Positions 22,487 through 35,876 of a stretch of 64,000 nt of DNA are shown here, one piece after another. The position numbers were made by a program, and so were the translations under genes. The notes beneath the pieces were generated by a model, which worked only from the letters and a program-made list of their open reading frames with translations, made no database searches and was not told the origin of the DNA. Position 1 is the first letter of the stretch. Each line of letters opens with the position of its first letter. Origin of the DNA: Pseudomonadota bacterium (lineage in GTDB: Bacteria > Pseudomonadota > Alphaproteobacteria > Acetobacterales > Acetobacteraceae); the NCBI GenBank assembly GCA_021809435.1, contig JAKBAD010000001.1, forward strand, positions 62,001 through 126,000. The letters run 5' to 3'.

Positions 22487-22513
22487 TCAGGGGGCGGTGG
22501 GCGCGCCCCCTGA
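22487..22513 (-). terminator. hairpin after ilvA
   Basis: A perfect 10-bp stem (TCAGGGGGCG / CGCCCCCTGA) with a seven-base loop lies 14 bases past the ilvA stop. No T run follows on the minus strand. It may terminate or stabilise the ilvA transcript. Confidence 0.5.
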
Positions 22514-22526
22514 TCTCAGGGCGCTT

Positions 22527-23723
22527 TTATGCGCGACGAATGGTGAAAACCTCAGCCAGAGAGGCCTCGATGGTGGCGCCGTGATTGGCATCGCGCGCTT
22601 CGATCATGATTTCGAGCTGGGCATCTTGCACGGAGGGGCTGGAGAACAGGCGGTGATGGGCAACCTCGAGGATGTTGCCGCCGAGCGCGCCAATGCGGGT
22701 CGAAACCTCGGCCAGCATGCCGGGGCGGTCGGGCATTTCGATGACCAGACGGAGCAGCCGGCCATCGCGCAGCAGGCAGCGCATGAGGGTATTGGCCAGA
22801 ATGCGCGAATCGATGTTGGCGCCGCAGATGGAGATGCCGACCTTCTTGCCCCGGAACAGCTCGGGGAAGCTGAGCACGCCGGCCAGCCCCGTGGCCCCCG
22901 CGCCCTCGGCCACTTGTTTGCAGCTCTCGACCAGCAGGCCGATGGCGCGCTCAACCTCGTGCTCGGAGACCACCAGCACGGGCACGTCGAGTTTTTTCAG
23001 CACATCGAGCGGCTGGAGGCCGATATCGCGGACCGCGATGCCCTCGGCGATGGTGGGGCCACCGACACGGATGGGCTCGCCCGCCAGGGCCTGGGCGAAG
23101 GCGGAATAATTCTCGACCTCGACACCATAAACCTTGCATCCGGGCTGGAGATGGCGCGCGACCATTGCCGAGCCCGCGACCAGCCCGCCACCGCCGGTGG
23201 CGACCAAAAGCGCGTCGAGGTCGGGGACCGCCTGGAACATTTCCAGCGCCATGGTGCCCTGGCCCGCCATCACGGCCGGGTCGTCATAGGGGTGGATGAA
23301 GAACAGCCCGTCCTCGGCCTCTAACCGCCTTGCCTCGGCGGCCGCTTCGGCCAGCGTGTCGCCGTGCAGCACCACCTGGGCGCCCCACGAGGCCGTGCGC
23401 GTGACCTTGGTGGCCGGGGTGTGCTTGGGCATGACTATGGTGGCCTTGATGCCCGCCAGTTTGGCGTGGCGCGCCACGGCCTGGGCATGGTTGCCCGCCG
23501 ACATGGCCACCACCCCCGCCTTGCGCTCAGAGGGCGAGAGCAGGGCGATGCGGTTGGCCGCGCCGCGCTCCTTGAACGCCCCGGTGGCCTGGAGATGGTC
23601 GTATTTGATGTAGATTTCGGCGCCCGTTAAGCGCGAAAGCCCATCGGCGCGCAGAAAGGGAGTGTTGAGGATCGAGCCCTCGATGCGTTTGGATGCCGCG
23701 AGAACGTCTTCAAAGGAGATCAT
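22527..23723 (-). CDS. ilvA: threonine ammonia-lyase
   Basis: A 398-residue PLP enzyme that converts threonine to 2-oxobutanoate and ammonia for isoleucine synthesis or threonine breakdown. The PLP lysine is Lys51 in ATGAFKERGA, the glycine loop is ATGGGGLVAG, and NHAQAVA binds the phosphate. The last 75 residues form one ACT-like regulatory domain (RLVIEMPDRPGMLAEVSTRIG), so this is the single-ACT form rather than the double-ACT biosynthetic form. The ATG at 23723 is preceded by GGAG. It lies downstream of greA on the same strand but is separated by a hairpin. Confidence 0.93.
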   Translation of the reverse strand: MISFEDVLAASKRIEGSILNTPFLRADGLSRLTGAEIYIKYDHLQATGAFKERGAANRIALLSPSERKAGVVAMSAGNHAQAVARHAKLAGIKATIVMPKHTPATKVTRTASWGAQVVLHGDTLAEAAAEARRLEAEDGLFFIHPYDDPAVMAGQGTMALEMFQAVPDLDALLVATGGGGLVAGSAMVARHLQPGCKVYGVEVENYSAFAQALAGEPIRVGGPTIAEGIAVRDIGLQPLDVLKKLDVPVLVVSEHEVERAIGLLVESCKQVAEGAGATGLAGVLSFPELFRGKKVGISICGANIDSRILANTLMRCLLRDGRLLRLVIEMPDRPGMLAEVSTRIGALGGNILEVAHHRLFSSPSVQDAQLEIMIEARDANHGATIEASLAEVFTIRRA

Positions 23724-23774
23724 GGTCCAAGCCTTTTGATGTGACGCGCGGACTTGCCATCAGCGCCCGCGCGC

Positions 23775-23804
23775 ATGCCCGCCGGCCTTGGGGCCGGCCG
23801 GCAT
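23775..23804 (-). terminator. hairpin at the 3' end of greA
   Basis: A 13-bp stem with one mismatch (ATGCCCGCCGGCC paired to GGCCGGCCGGCAT, loop TTGG) starts at the last base of the greA stop codon. It lacks a T tract. It separates greA from ilvA. Confidence 0.5.
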
Positions 23805-24277
23805 CAGCCGTAAGTGATTTTCAGGATCTCGTAGGATTTATCGCCGCCGGGAGCGGGGACCGAGACCGTATCCCCCACGCGCTTCGAGATGAGCGCTTTC
23901 GCCAGCGGCGAGGTAATTGAGAGCCGGGCGCGCTTGATGTCCGCCTCGTGCATGCCCACGATCTGGTAGGTGACTTCAAGCTCAGAGTCTTCATCGACCA
24001 GCTGAACGGTGGCGCCGAACTTCACCGTGTCGCCCGACAGCGAAGCGGGGTCGATGACCTCGGCGGCCGAGGTGATTTCCTCGAGCTCCGAGATCCGGCC
24101 TTCAATGAAGGATTGGCGTTCACGCGCGGCGTGATATTCGGCGTTTTCCGAGAGATCGCCATGGGCGCGGGCTTCGGCGATGGCGCGGATGATCGCCGGG
24201 CGCTCGACCGCCTTCAAATGCCGCAACTCGTCTTCAAGTGCCGCGAGACCTGCCGCGGTCATAGGGAATTTCTGCAC
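23804..24277 (-). CDS. greA: transcription elongation factor GreA
   Basis: A 157-residue factor that rescues backtracked RNA polymerase by stimulating transcript cleavage. The N-terminal coiled coil carries the acidic tip [20 protein letters not shown] (about 36-55; Asp and Glu are catalytic). The C-terminal FKBP-like domain includes [14 protein letters not shown]. The start is GTG at 24277 with GAGGAG seven bases upstream. The ATG at 24262 would give an unusually short N terminus. It follows carB on the same strand after an 86-base gap. Confidence 0.97.
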   Translation of the reverse strand: MQKFPMTAAGLAALEDELRHLKAVERPAIIRAIAEARAHGDLSENAEYHAARERQSFIEGRISELEEITSAAEVIDPASLSGDTVKFGATVQLVDEDSELEVTYQIVGMHEADIKRARLSITSPLAKALISKRVGDTVSVPAPGGDKSYEILKITYG

Positions 24278-24363
24278 TTTTTCTCCTCAAGGGCATTCGC
24301 CCCCGATGGCGCGTGGATGAAACAAAAGCCGCCGGCGCCACCATGGCGGGCCGGCGGAAAACT

Positions 24364-27606
<3,243 letters not shown>

Positions 27607-27649
27607 GGTGGTATCCTGTCGTTCAGCCAGGTTTTAACGGTTTTTTGGT

Positions 27650-27739
27650 GCCGCTTTTTGTGCAAAAAGGCGGCCAGCTTTGTGGGGGCTTTTTGGGAAA
27701 AGCCCCCACATCCTCAAAAACTTTCGCGTGTTTTTGGGG
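27650..27739 (-). repeat. three consecutive hairpins between carA and carB
   Basis: The carA-carB spacer contains an imperfect stem GCCGCTTTTTG/CAAAAAGGCGGC (27650-27674). Next comes a perfect 12-bp stem GTGGGGGCTTTT/AAAAGCCCCCAC with a TGGG loop (27682-27709). The third is CCTCAAAAAC/GTTTTTGGGG with one G-T wobble (27712-27739). The mixed poly-A/poly-T and GC arms look like a dispersed bacterial interspersed palindromic element. Position inside an operon suggests an effect on the carA:carB ratio or mRNA stability; that is inference. Confidence 0.65.
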
Positions 27740-27746
27740 GTGGTGT

Positions 27747-29084
27747 TCAGGCCATCGCCTCGACAAAGCGTGTGAAGAGATAGGCGCTGTCTGACGGGCC
27801 GGGGCTCGCCTCGGGGTGGTATTGCACCGAGAACACGCGCTTGGCGGGGCAGGCTATGCCCTCGTTCGAGCCATCGAACAGCGAGACATGCGTGACCTCG
27901 ACGCCCGCGGGCAGGCTCTTCTCATCGACCGCGAAGCCGTGATTTTGCGAGGTGATCTCGACCTTGCCGGTGGTCAGGTCTTTCACCGGCTGGTTGGCGC
28001 CGCGATGGCCGCGATCGAGCTTATAGGTGCGCCCGCCCAAAGCGGTGGCCAGCAGCTGGTGGCCCAGGCAGATGCCGAAAATGGGCACGCCCGCCGCCAT
28101 GACGCCCTGAATGGCGGGCACGGCGTAAATGCCGGTGGCGGCCGGGTCGCCGGGGCCGTTGGAGAGGAACACGCCATCGGGCTTATAGGCCAAAATCTGC
28201 TCGGCGGTGGCGGTGGCGGGCACCACCGTTACATCGCACCCAGCCTGGGCCAGGCTGCGCAGAATGTTGCGCTTGGCGCCATAATCAACCGCCACCACTT
28301 TCTTGGTGGGCGCAGGGGCGGAGAAGCCGCTTTCCCAGCTCCAGGTGCCGCCCTGCCAATGATAGGGCTTGTCGCAGGTGACCTCCTTGGCGAGGTCGAG
28401 CCCTTCGAGGCCGCTCCAGGCGGCGGCCTGGGCGGCCAGGGATTTGAGGTCGAACTTGCCATCCTCGGGGAAGCAAAGCACGGCGCTCGGGGCGCCGAGA
28501 TCGCGGATGCGCAAGGTCAGCGCGCGGGTATCGACGCCGGCGATGCCGGGGATGCCCTGGGTTTTCAGCCAGGCGCCGAGATCGGCCGTGGCGCGGTAAT
28601 TGGAGGGGGCGGTGAAATCCTCCTTGGTCACCAGCCCGCGGGCGAAAATGCGCGCGGCCTCCTCGTCATCGGCATTGGTGCCGACATTGCCGATATGCGG
28701 GAAGGTGAAGGTGATGATCTGGCCGGCATAAGAGGGGTCGGTCAGGGTTTCCTGGTAGCCGGTGAGGCCGGTGTTGAAGCAGAGCTCGGAGGGCGCCGAG
28801 GTGCCAAAGGCGCCAAAGCCCCGGCCCCAGAACACCGAACCATCGGCCAGCACCAGCGCGGCGGTGGCGCCCACGGGCACCTCGGAGCTGGCGGGGGCGG
28901 AGAAATCTTCCATGGACAGGCCGGTGGCCGCGATGATCGCGGGCCAGTGGCGGGGGGGGACCGCGTTGGCGCTGCGCCATTTGCGCACGGCTTCGAGCGA
29001 GACACCGGTGAGGCTGGCCGCAGCCTCGTTGCCGCCGAGGCGGCGGAGGATTTCATCGATGGACATTTGCATGATATGATCCAT
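27747..29084 (-). CDS. carA: carbamoyl-phosphate synthase small subunit with N-terminal HTH-like domain
   Basis: The glutaminase subunit of carbamoyl-phosphate synthase, 445 residues. The CarA-specific N-terminal domain begins only at about residue 75 (AALVLADGSVFWGRGFGAFG), against the first few residues in ordinary CarA. The class I glutaminase domain has Cys339 in FGICLGHQLL, and His in QYHPEASPGP. Residues about 7-62 form an extra domain, IDEILRRLGGNEAAASLTGV then EAVRKWRSANAVPPRHWPAI, resembling the YdaS/'carph-isopro' helix-turn-helix family. Possible starts are ATG 29084, 29072 and 29066; none has a good ribosome-binding site. The gene is divergent from yqeY. Confidence 0.93.
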   Translation of the reverse strand: MDHIMQMSIDEILRRLGGNEAAASLTGVSLEAVRKWRSANAVPPRHWPAIIAATGLSMEDFSAPASSEVPVGATAALVLADGSVFWGRGFGAFGTSAPSELCFNTGLTGYQETLTDPSYAGQIITFTFPHIGNVGTNADDEEAARIFARGLVTKEDFTAPSNYRATADLGAWLKTQGIPGIAGVDTRALTLRIRDLGAPSAVLCFPEDGKFDLKSLAAQAAAWSGLEGLDLAKEVTCDKPYHWQGGTWSWESGFSAPAPTKKVVAVDYGAKRNILRSLAQAGCDVTVVPATATAEQILAYKPDGVFLSNGPGDPAATGIYAVPAIQGVMAAGVPIFGICLGHQLLATALGGRTYKLDRGHRGANQPVKDLTTGKVEITSQNHGFAVDEKSLPAGVEVTHVSLFDGSNEGIACPAKRVFSVQYHPEASPGPSDSAYLFTRFVEAMA

Positions 29085-29100
29085 ACTGGATATTTGATCC
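29073..29100 (-). promoter_or_regulatory. repeated GGAT/ATCC elements at the carA start
   Basis: On the minus strand the region just before and across the first carA start codons carries GGAT, ATCC and GGAT at a regular 9-base step. This gives two overlapping inverted repeats (GGATCAAATATCC and ATCCAGTATGGAT). A TTGAGG hexamer further upstream could serve as -35, with TATGGA about 17 bases later. Binding by a regulator, possibly the CarA HTH domain itself, is speculation. Confidence 0.35.
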
Positions 29101-29150
29101 GGCCTCAACGGGAGACTGGTGGGGCCGGAAATTTTTTCCGGAGTATGGAA

Positions 29151-29609
29151 ATGAGCGTAAGAGACGATTTGACCGCCGCCCTCAAGACCGCGATGCTGGC
29201 GCGGGACGCGGAGCGGACATCGGCCATCCGCCTGATCAATGCCAAGCTGAAGGACACCGACATTGCCGCGCGCCCCAAGGGCATCGACAAGGTCTCGGAT
29301 GACGAGGTGTTTGCCATGCTGCGCTCGATGATCAAATCGCGCCGGGATTCGGTGGCGCTCTACCGTCAGGGCGGGCGTGAGGATCTGGCCGCCAAGGAAG
29401 AGGCCGAAATTGCCGTGATCTCGGAATTTTTGCCCGCCACGCTGGAAGGCGAGGCGCTGGAAGCGGCGGTGAAGGCGGTGATTGCCGAAACCGGGGCGGC
29501 GAGCGTGAAGGATATGGGCAAGGTGGTGGGCGCGCTGAAGGCCCGCCATGGCGCGGCGCTTGATATGGGCGTGGTGTCGGGCGTGGTGAAGGCGCTGCTG
29601 GGCGCGTAA
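29151..29609 (+). CDS. GatB/YqeY domain-containing protein
   Basis: A 152-residue protein of the YqeY family, which resembles the tail domain of the GatB amidotransferase subunit and of some glutaminyl-tRNA synthetases. The family pattern is clear: LKTAMLARDAERTSAIRLINA, then KSRRDSVALYRQGGREDLAAKEEAEI and ISEFLPATLEGEAL. Its cellular role is not settled. The ATG at 29151 has GGAG seven bases upstream; the ATG at 29145 is the alternative. dnaG follows after two bases and rpoD after that, so the three probably form one macromolecular-synthesis operon. Confidence 0.93.
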   Translation: MSVRDDLTAALKTAMLARDAERTSAIRLINAKLKDTDIAARPKGIDKVSDDEVFAMLRSMIKSRRDSVALYRQGGREDLAAKEEAEIAVISEFLPATLEGEALEAAVKAVIAETGAASVKDMGKVVGALKARHGAALDMGVVSGVVKALLGA

Positions 29610-29611
29610 CC

Positions 29612-31444
29612 ATGGCGCTGCCCGCGCAATTCATGGATGAGCTGCGCCGCCGCCTGCCGATCGCCACCGTGATCGGCAGGACGGTGAAGCTCGCCCGCTC
29701 GGGGCGTGAGCGCAAGGGCTGCTGCCCGTTCCACGGCGAAAAAACGCCGTCTTTTTATGTGTATGACGACCATTACCATTGCTTTGGCTGCGGCGAGCAT
29801 GGGGATGTGATCACGTTCGTGATGAAAACCACCGGCTGTTCCTTCATGGAGGCGGTGGAGGAACTGGCCGCGCAGGCCGGGCTGGAGGTGCCAAAACCCA
29901 GCCCCCAGGCGGCGGAAGCCGAAAAGCGCCGGGCCGATCTGGCCGATGTGCTGGCCATGGCGGCCAGCACTTATGCGCGCTGGCTTTATGAACCCCAGGG
30001 GCGCGAGGCGCTGGCGTATTTGCACCGGCGCGGGCTTTTGGACGAAACCATCAGGCGTTTTGGGCTGGGCTGGTCGGGCGAGGGGCGCGGCCAGTTGGCG
30101 GCGGCGCTGAGGGGCCATGATGTGCGGCCCGAGCAGCTGAGTGAGGCCGGGTTGATGAAGCGCGGCGAGCAGGGGCCGGTGGATATGTTTTTCGGCCGGG
30201 TGATGTTTCCCATCCGCGACCGCAAGGGCGGGCTGATCTCGTTTGGCGGGCGGGTGCTGGGCGATGGCCAGCCCAAATATGTGAACGGCCCGGAGACGCC
30301 GGTATTTGCCAAGCGCCGGGCGCTTTATGGGCTGAACAGCGCCTATGAGGCCGTACGGCGCGGGCGGGAAAAGCTGATCGTGGTCGAGGGCTATATGGAT
30401 GTCATCAGCCTGGCCCAGGCCGGGTTTGGCGGCGCGGTGGCGCCCTTGGGCACGGCGCTGACCGAGGAGCATCTGGACGAGATATGGCGCCTGACGCCTG
30501 AGCCGGTGATTTGCTTTGACGGCGACAAGGCCGGGCAGCGGGCGGCGCTCAAGACCATCGAGATCGCGCTCGCCAAGCTCGATTCCGGCAAGGGGCTGCG
30601 GTTTTTGGCGCTGCCACCGAAAGACGACCCCGACAGCCTGGTGAAGCGCGAAGGCCCCCAGGCTTTTGCCCGCGCGCTCGAGGGCGCGAAGCCGCTCTCG
30701 GAGGTGATGTATGACATGGTGAAGAGCGCGATGGGGGCTGAGACGCCCGAGGCCCGCGCCAGCCTGCGCCAGCATCTCATCGACATGGCCGGGCGGATTC
30801 CAGATAAAGGGCTGGGCTCGGAATACCGCGCCTTGCTGCTCGAGCGGTTTTTCGCCGAGCGCCGCGCCCGCCAGACGCCCTTTACCCCGCGTGGCGGGGG
30901 CAGGCGGGCGATGGCGGGCGGGTTTGCGCCGCCCACCATTGCCCTGCCGCCGCGCCCCGAGCCCGACGTGGCGGCGGCCGACCACAAGCGTGCCCGGCTG
31001 ATGCTGGCCACCTTGCTGGAATTTCCGACTTTGTTCCATGACCTTGAGGAGGCGTTCGCCCATGTCGGGCTCGATGAGGAGGGCGAGGCCCTGCGCGCGG
31101 CGCTGCATGAGTTCGCGGCCGGGCATGGGGTGCTTGACAGGCAGAATCTCTTAACCCATCTCAAGGCGCATGACCTCGATGCGGTGGCGGGCCGTGTGCA
31201 GGCCGCCGCCGCGTCGGATTTCCGCTTTGCGCCCGATGCCAGCCCGTCGGAGGCGCAGGATGTATGGTGGAGCTGGTTTACGATGATGACATCGAGCCTC
31301 GATGCGCTGCGCGCCGACCGGGATAGCGCAGAAACCGATTGGAAGAGCCGTATGGATGACTTGGCAGCTTGGGAAAAGCTTAAGAAATACAATGAATTGC
31401 TGTCTCGCGCCCTGAGAGGCGAAACGGGCGCCCCCGAGGGCTGA
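29612..31444 (+). CDS. dnaG: DNA primase
   Basis: A 610-residue primase that makes RNA primers for replication. The CHC2 zinc finger is at about residues 37-66 (CCPFHGEKTPSF, then HCFGCGEHGD). The TOPRIM core holds VVEGYMDVISL and the FDGDKAGQRA metal-binding motif at about 250-320. The C-terminal helicase-binding domain is about 445-610. The ATG at 29612 is two bases after the yqeY stop. A long antisense frame on the opposite strand is a codon-bias shadow. Confidence 0.97.
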   Translation: MALPAQFMDELRRRLPIATVIGRTVKLARSGRERKGCCPFHGEKTPSFYVYDDHYHCFGCGEHGDVITFVMKTTGCSFMEAVEELAAQAGLEVPKPSPQAAEAEKRRADLADVLAMAASTYARWLYEPQGREALAYLHRRGLLDETIRRFGLGWSGEGRGQLAAALRGHDVRPEQLSEAGLMKRGEQGPVDMFFGRVMFPIRDRKGGLISFGGRVLGDGQPKYVNGPETPVFAKRRALYGLNSAYEAVRRGREKLIVVEGYMDVISLAQAGFGGAVAPLGTALTEEHLDEIWRLTPEPVICFDGDKAGQRAALKTIEIALAKLDSGKGLRFLALPPKDDPDSLVKREGPQAFARALEGAKPLSEVMYDMVKSAMGAETPEARASLRQHLIDMAGRIPDKGLGSEYRALLLERFFAERRARQTPFTPRGGGRRAMAGGFAPPTIALPPRPEPDVAAADHKRARLMLATLLEFPTLFHDLEEAFAHVGLDEEGEALRAALHEFAAGHGVLDRQNLLTHLKAHDLDAVAGRVQAAAASDFRFAPDASPSEAQDVWWSWFTMMTSSLDALRADRDSAETDWKSRMDDLAAWEKLKKYNELLSRALRGETGAPEG

Positions 31445-31523
31445 CCGGGTTTTTGGGCAAGCTTATTGCCTATCTTACAAGTTTTAAAATATAGACGCCG
31501 CTTCAATCGGAGTTCGAGAGATT

Positions 31524-33445
<1,922 letters not shown>

Positions 33446-33446
<1 letters not shown>

Positions 33447-34042
33447 TGGCCCACCCGAGCGACTATGCCCGGCCGCAACAGGGCGAGCCGGTGGAGCACG
33501 TGCAGGTGACCGTGGTGTTTCTGCGCATGCTCGAGCCGCCGCTGGGCCGGCCAGTGGCATGGCCCGCGGGTGTTAGCGTGGAAAAAGCCAGCCTGAGCGT
33601 GGCCGAGTACCGCCAGATTTATGATGCGGTGGGCCATGAGTGGCTATGGTGGATGCGCCGGCTGATGCCCGACGACATGCTGGCTGAGCATCTCTCGCGC
33701 GCCACGCTCGATATCAGGCTGCTCAAGGTCAACGGCCGGATCGCCGGGTTTTATGAGCTCGATGCCAGCTACTGGCCTTACGTGAACCTGAATTATTTCG
33801 GGTTGACCCCCGAATTCATCGGCCAGGGGCTGGGGGGCACGTTTTTGCGCCATGCCGTGCTGGCGGCGTTCGAGGGGGCGGTGGGGCTGCGCGGACTGCT
33901 GGTAAACACCTGCAGCGCCGACCATCCGCGCGCTTTGCCTGGCTATTTACGCGCCGGTTTCGTGGAATATCGCCGCGAGGTGGAGCAGTGGGATATTCCC
34001 ACCCGGCTCGGGCTGGCGGTGCCCGAGCATTTGCGCGGGTGA
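33446..34042 (+). CDS. GNAT-family N-acetyltransferase
   Basis: A 198-residue protein with the GNAT fold. The acetyl-CoA loop is FIGQGLGGTFLRHAV (about 128-142), preceded by LNLNYFGLTPE-like beta strands and followed by NTCSADHPRALPGYLRAGF, the usual C-terminal half. It begins at an ATG that overlaps the rpoD stop by one base (TAATG), so it is probably translated from the rpoD message. The acylated substrate is unknown. The first 20 residues precede the fold and include QVTVVFLRMLEPPLGRPVAW. Confidence 0.88.
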
Positions 34043-34689
34043 ACGGCGCGCCGGAAATTTTGTGGCGCGCGCGGGGCGCGCTGGTCATTAACAAGCCGGC
34101 GGGGCTGCCCGTGCATGCGGGGCGCGCGGGCGGGCCGAGTGTCGAGGATTTTTTCCCCCTGTGGCGGGTGGGGCGCAACGGCCCGTGGCTCGCCCACCGG
34201 CTCGATACCGACACCGCCGGGTGCCTGGTGGTGGCGCTCAAGAAAACCGCGTTGCTTGAAATCCAGGCGGAATTTGCTGGCCATGGTGTACGCAAAACCT
34301 ATTGGGCGGTGGTCAGGGGCGTGCCCGGCCATGCCGAAGGGGTGATCGACGCACCCTTGCTTAAGGTGACGCGGGGGCGGGCCTGGAACATGGCCGTCTC
34401 ACCGGGGGGGCAGGCGGCGGTGACGGCGTGGCGCGTGCGGGCGGTGGGGCAGGGGCAGGCGCTGGTGGAGTTTTGCCCCCGCACTGGGCGCACCCACCAA
34501 ATTCGTGCCCATGCGGCTCATATTGGCCACCCGATCATGGGCGACGCGGTTTATGGCGGCGGGCCGGGGGCGTTGCAGCTGCTGGCGCGTGGCATCAGGC
34601 TGGCGGCGCTGGGGGAGGTGATTGAGGCCGAAGCGCCGGTGCCCGCCCATATGCGCGCGGCGCTGGAGATGTGCGGTGGAGCGCTCTGA
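34039..34689 (+). CDS. RluA-family RNA pseudouridine synthase
   Basis: A 216-residue pseudouridine synthase. The catalytic Asp is in AHRLDTDTAGCLVVA (about residue 57), preceded by VINKPAGLPVHAG and followed by FCPRTGRTHQIRAHAAHIGHPIMGD. There is no N-terminal S4 domain, so it resembles the short RluA/TruC-type enzymes. Whether it acts on tRNA or 23S rRNA cannot be told. The start is GTG at 34039, overlapping the GNAT stop (GTGA). An earlier start at 33988 would overlap GNAT by 55 bases. Confidence 0.9.
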   Translation: MNGAPEILWRARGALVINKPAGLPVHAGRAGGPSVEDFFPLWRVGRNGPWLAHRLDTDTAGCLVVALKKTALLEIQAEFAGHGVRKTYWAVVRGVPGHAEGVIDAPLLKVTRGRAWNMAVSPGGQAAVTAWRVRAVGQGQALVEFCPRTGRTHQIRAHAAHIGHPIMGDAVYGGGPGALQLLARGIRLAALGEVIEAEAPVPAHMRAALEMCGGAL

Positions 34690-34855
34690 GTTTTTGCCGG
34701 GCGACCGGGTGCGCCACCCGCAAAAGCCCGAATGGGGGCCGGGGATGGTGCAAACGGCCATCGGCCACCGTGTCACGGTGATGTTTGAACAGGCTGGCAA
34801 GGTGCTGGTGGATACGCGCGTGGTGGCGTTGGAGGCAGCTGACGAAGATGAGTGA
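34676..34855 (+). CDS. DUF3553 domain-containing small protein
   Basis: A 59-residue protein beginning at GTG 34676, inside the end of the preceding gene. It is essentially one DUF3553 domain: FLPGDRVRHPQKPEWGPGMV followed by VTVMFEQAGKVLVDTR. This beta-rich domain resembles the small domain at the end of UvrD-like helicases; its role as a free protein is unknown. Its stop overlaps the moaA start. An upstream ATG at 34622 would add 18 residues without family similarity. Confidence 0.8.
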   Translation: MERSEFLPGDRVRHPQKPEWGPGMVQTAIGHRVTVMFEQAGKVLVDTRVVALEAADEDE

Positions 34856-35876
34856 GAAGACCCGTCTTGCGCTGAGGGCGGGGGCTGCCAACATCAGCGC
34901 CATGCAGGACGGTTTCGGACGCCATATCTCTTATCTGCGCGTGTCGGTCACCGACCGCTGCGACTTCCGCTGTACCTATTGCATGGCGGAGGAGATGAAT
35001 TTTTTGCCCCGCGCCGAGGTGCTGAGCCTGGAAGAGATCGGGCGCTTATGTGACGTGTTCGTTGGCTTAAAGGTGCGCAAGCTGCGCTTCACTGGCGGCG
35101 AGCCGTTGGTGCGCGCTGGCGTGACGGGGCTGATGGCCCAGGTGGGGGCGCGCAATTTCGGGCGGGGGCTCGAAGAGCTGACCCTCACCACCAACGGCGC
35201 GCGGCTGGCGCGTTTTGCCGATGAGCTGGTGGCGGCGGGGGTGAAGCGGGTGAATGTCTCGCTCGATTCGCTCAAGGAGGGGCGGTTCTCGGCCATCACC
35301 CGCATTGGCCATCTGAACGATGTGCTGACCGGCATCGAGGCCGCTGCCGCCGCGGGCTTGGCCGTCAAGATCAACATGGTGGCGCTCAGGGGCGTGAACG
35401 AGGATGAGATATCGCCCATGCTGGCCTGGTGCGGCGCGCGCGGGTTTGACCTCTCGCTGATCGAGACCATGCCGCTGGGCGAGATGAGCGGCCGGGGAGA
35501 GACGCATCTCAGTCTGGCGGTGGTGAAGGAGCGGCTTGCCGAGCGTTGGACGCTGCGCCCCAGCTCACATGCCACGGGCGGTCCCTCGCGCTATTGGGAG
35601 GTCGCCGAGACCGGTACGCGCATCGGCTTCATCACGCCGCTTTCCGAGCATTTCTGCGCCAGCTGCAACCGGGTGCGGCTGGATGTGCAGGGGCGGCTTT
35701 ATTTGTGCCTGGGCCATGACGCGGCGGTGGATTTGCGCGCCCCCCTGCGCGCCGGCGCCTCTGATGAAGAGCTGGCCGATCTGGTGCGCGCGGCCATGGG
35801 CATCAAGCCCGAGCGGCACGAATTTGAAATCACCCGCCCGGCGGTGGCGCGCTATATGTCGGCCACTGGCGGCTGA
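34848..35876 (+). CDS. moaA: GTP 3',8-cyclase MoaA
   Basis: A 342-residue radical SAM enzyme catalysing the first step of molybdenum cofactor synthesis. The N-terminal 4Fe-4S motif is CDFRCTYC (about residues 38-45). The S-adenosylmethionine site includes LRFTGGEPLVR. The second cluster is bound by CASCNRVRLD together with a later Cys (LYLCLGH). The last two residues are the essential Gly-Gly. The ATG at 34848 overlaps the DUF3553 stop; an ATG at 34902 is an alternative. It is the fifth gene of a chain of overlapping frames from rpoD. No other moa genes are in the window. Confidence 0.95.
   Translation: MSEKTRLALRAGAANISAMQDGFGRHISYLRVSVTDRCDFRCTYCMAEEMNFLPRAEVLSLEEIGRLCDVFVGLKVRKLRFTGGEPLVRAGVTGLMAQVGARNFGRGLEELTLTTNGARLARFADELVAAGVKRVNVSLDSLKEGRFSAITRIGHLNDVLTGIEAAAAAGLAVKINMVALRGVNEDEISPMLAWCGARGFDLSLIETMPLGEMSGRGETHLSLAVVKERLAERWTLRPSSHATGGPSRYWEVAETGTRIGFITPLSEHFCASCNRVRLDVQGRLYLCLGHDAAVDLRAPLRAGASDEELADLVRAAMGIKPERHEFEITRPAVARYMSATGG

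Noticed and set aside
27816-29150. A plus-strand extension of yqeY across carA giving a 597-residue protein
   Set aside because: Only the last 152 codons match YqeY; the rest is antisense carA.
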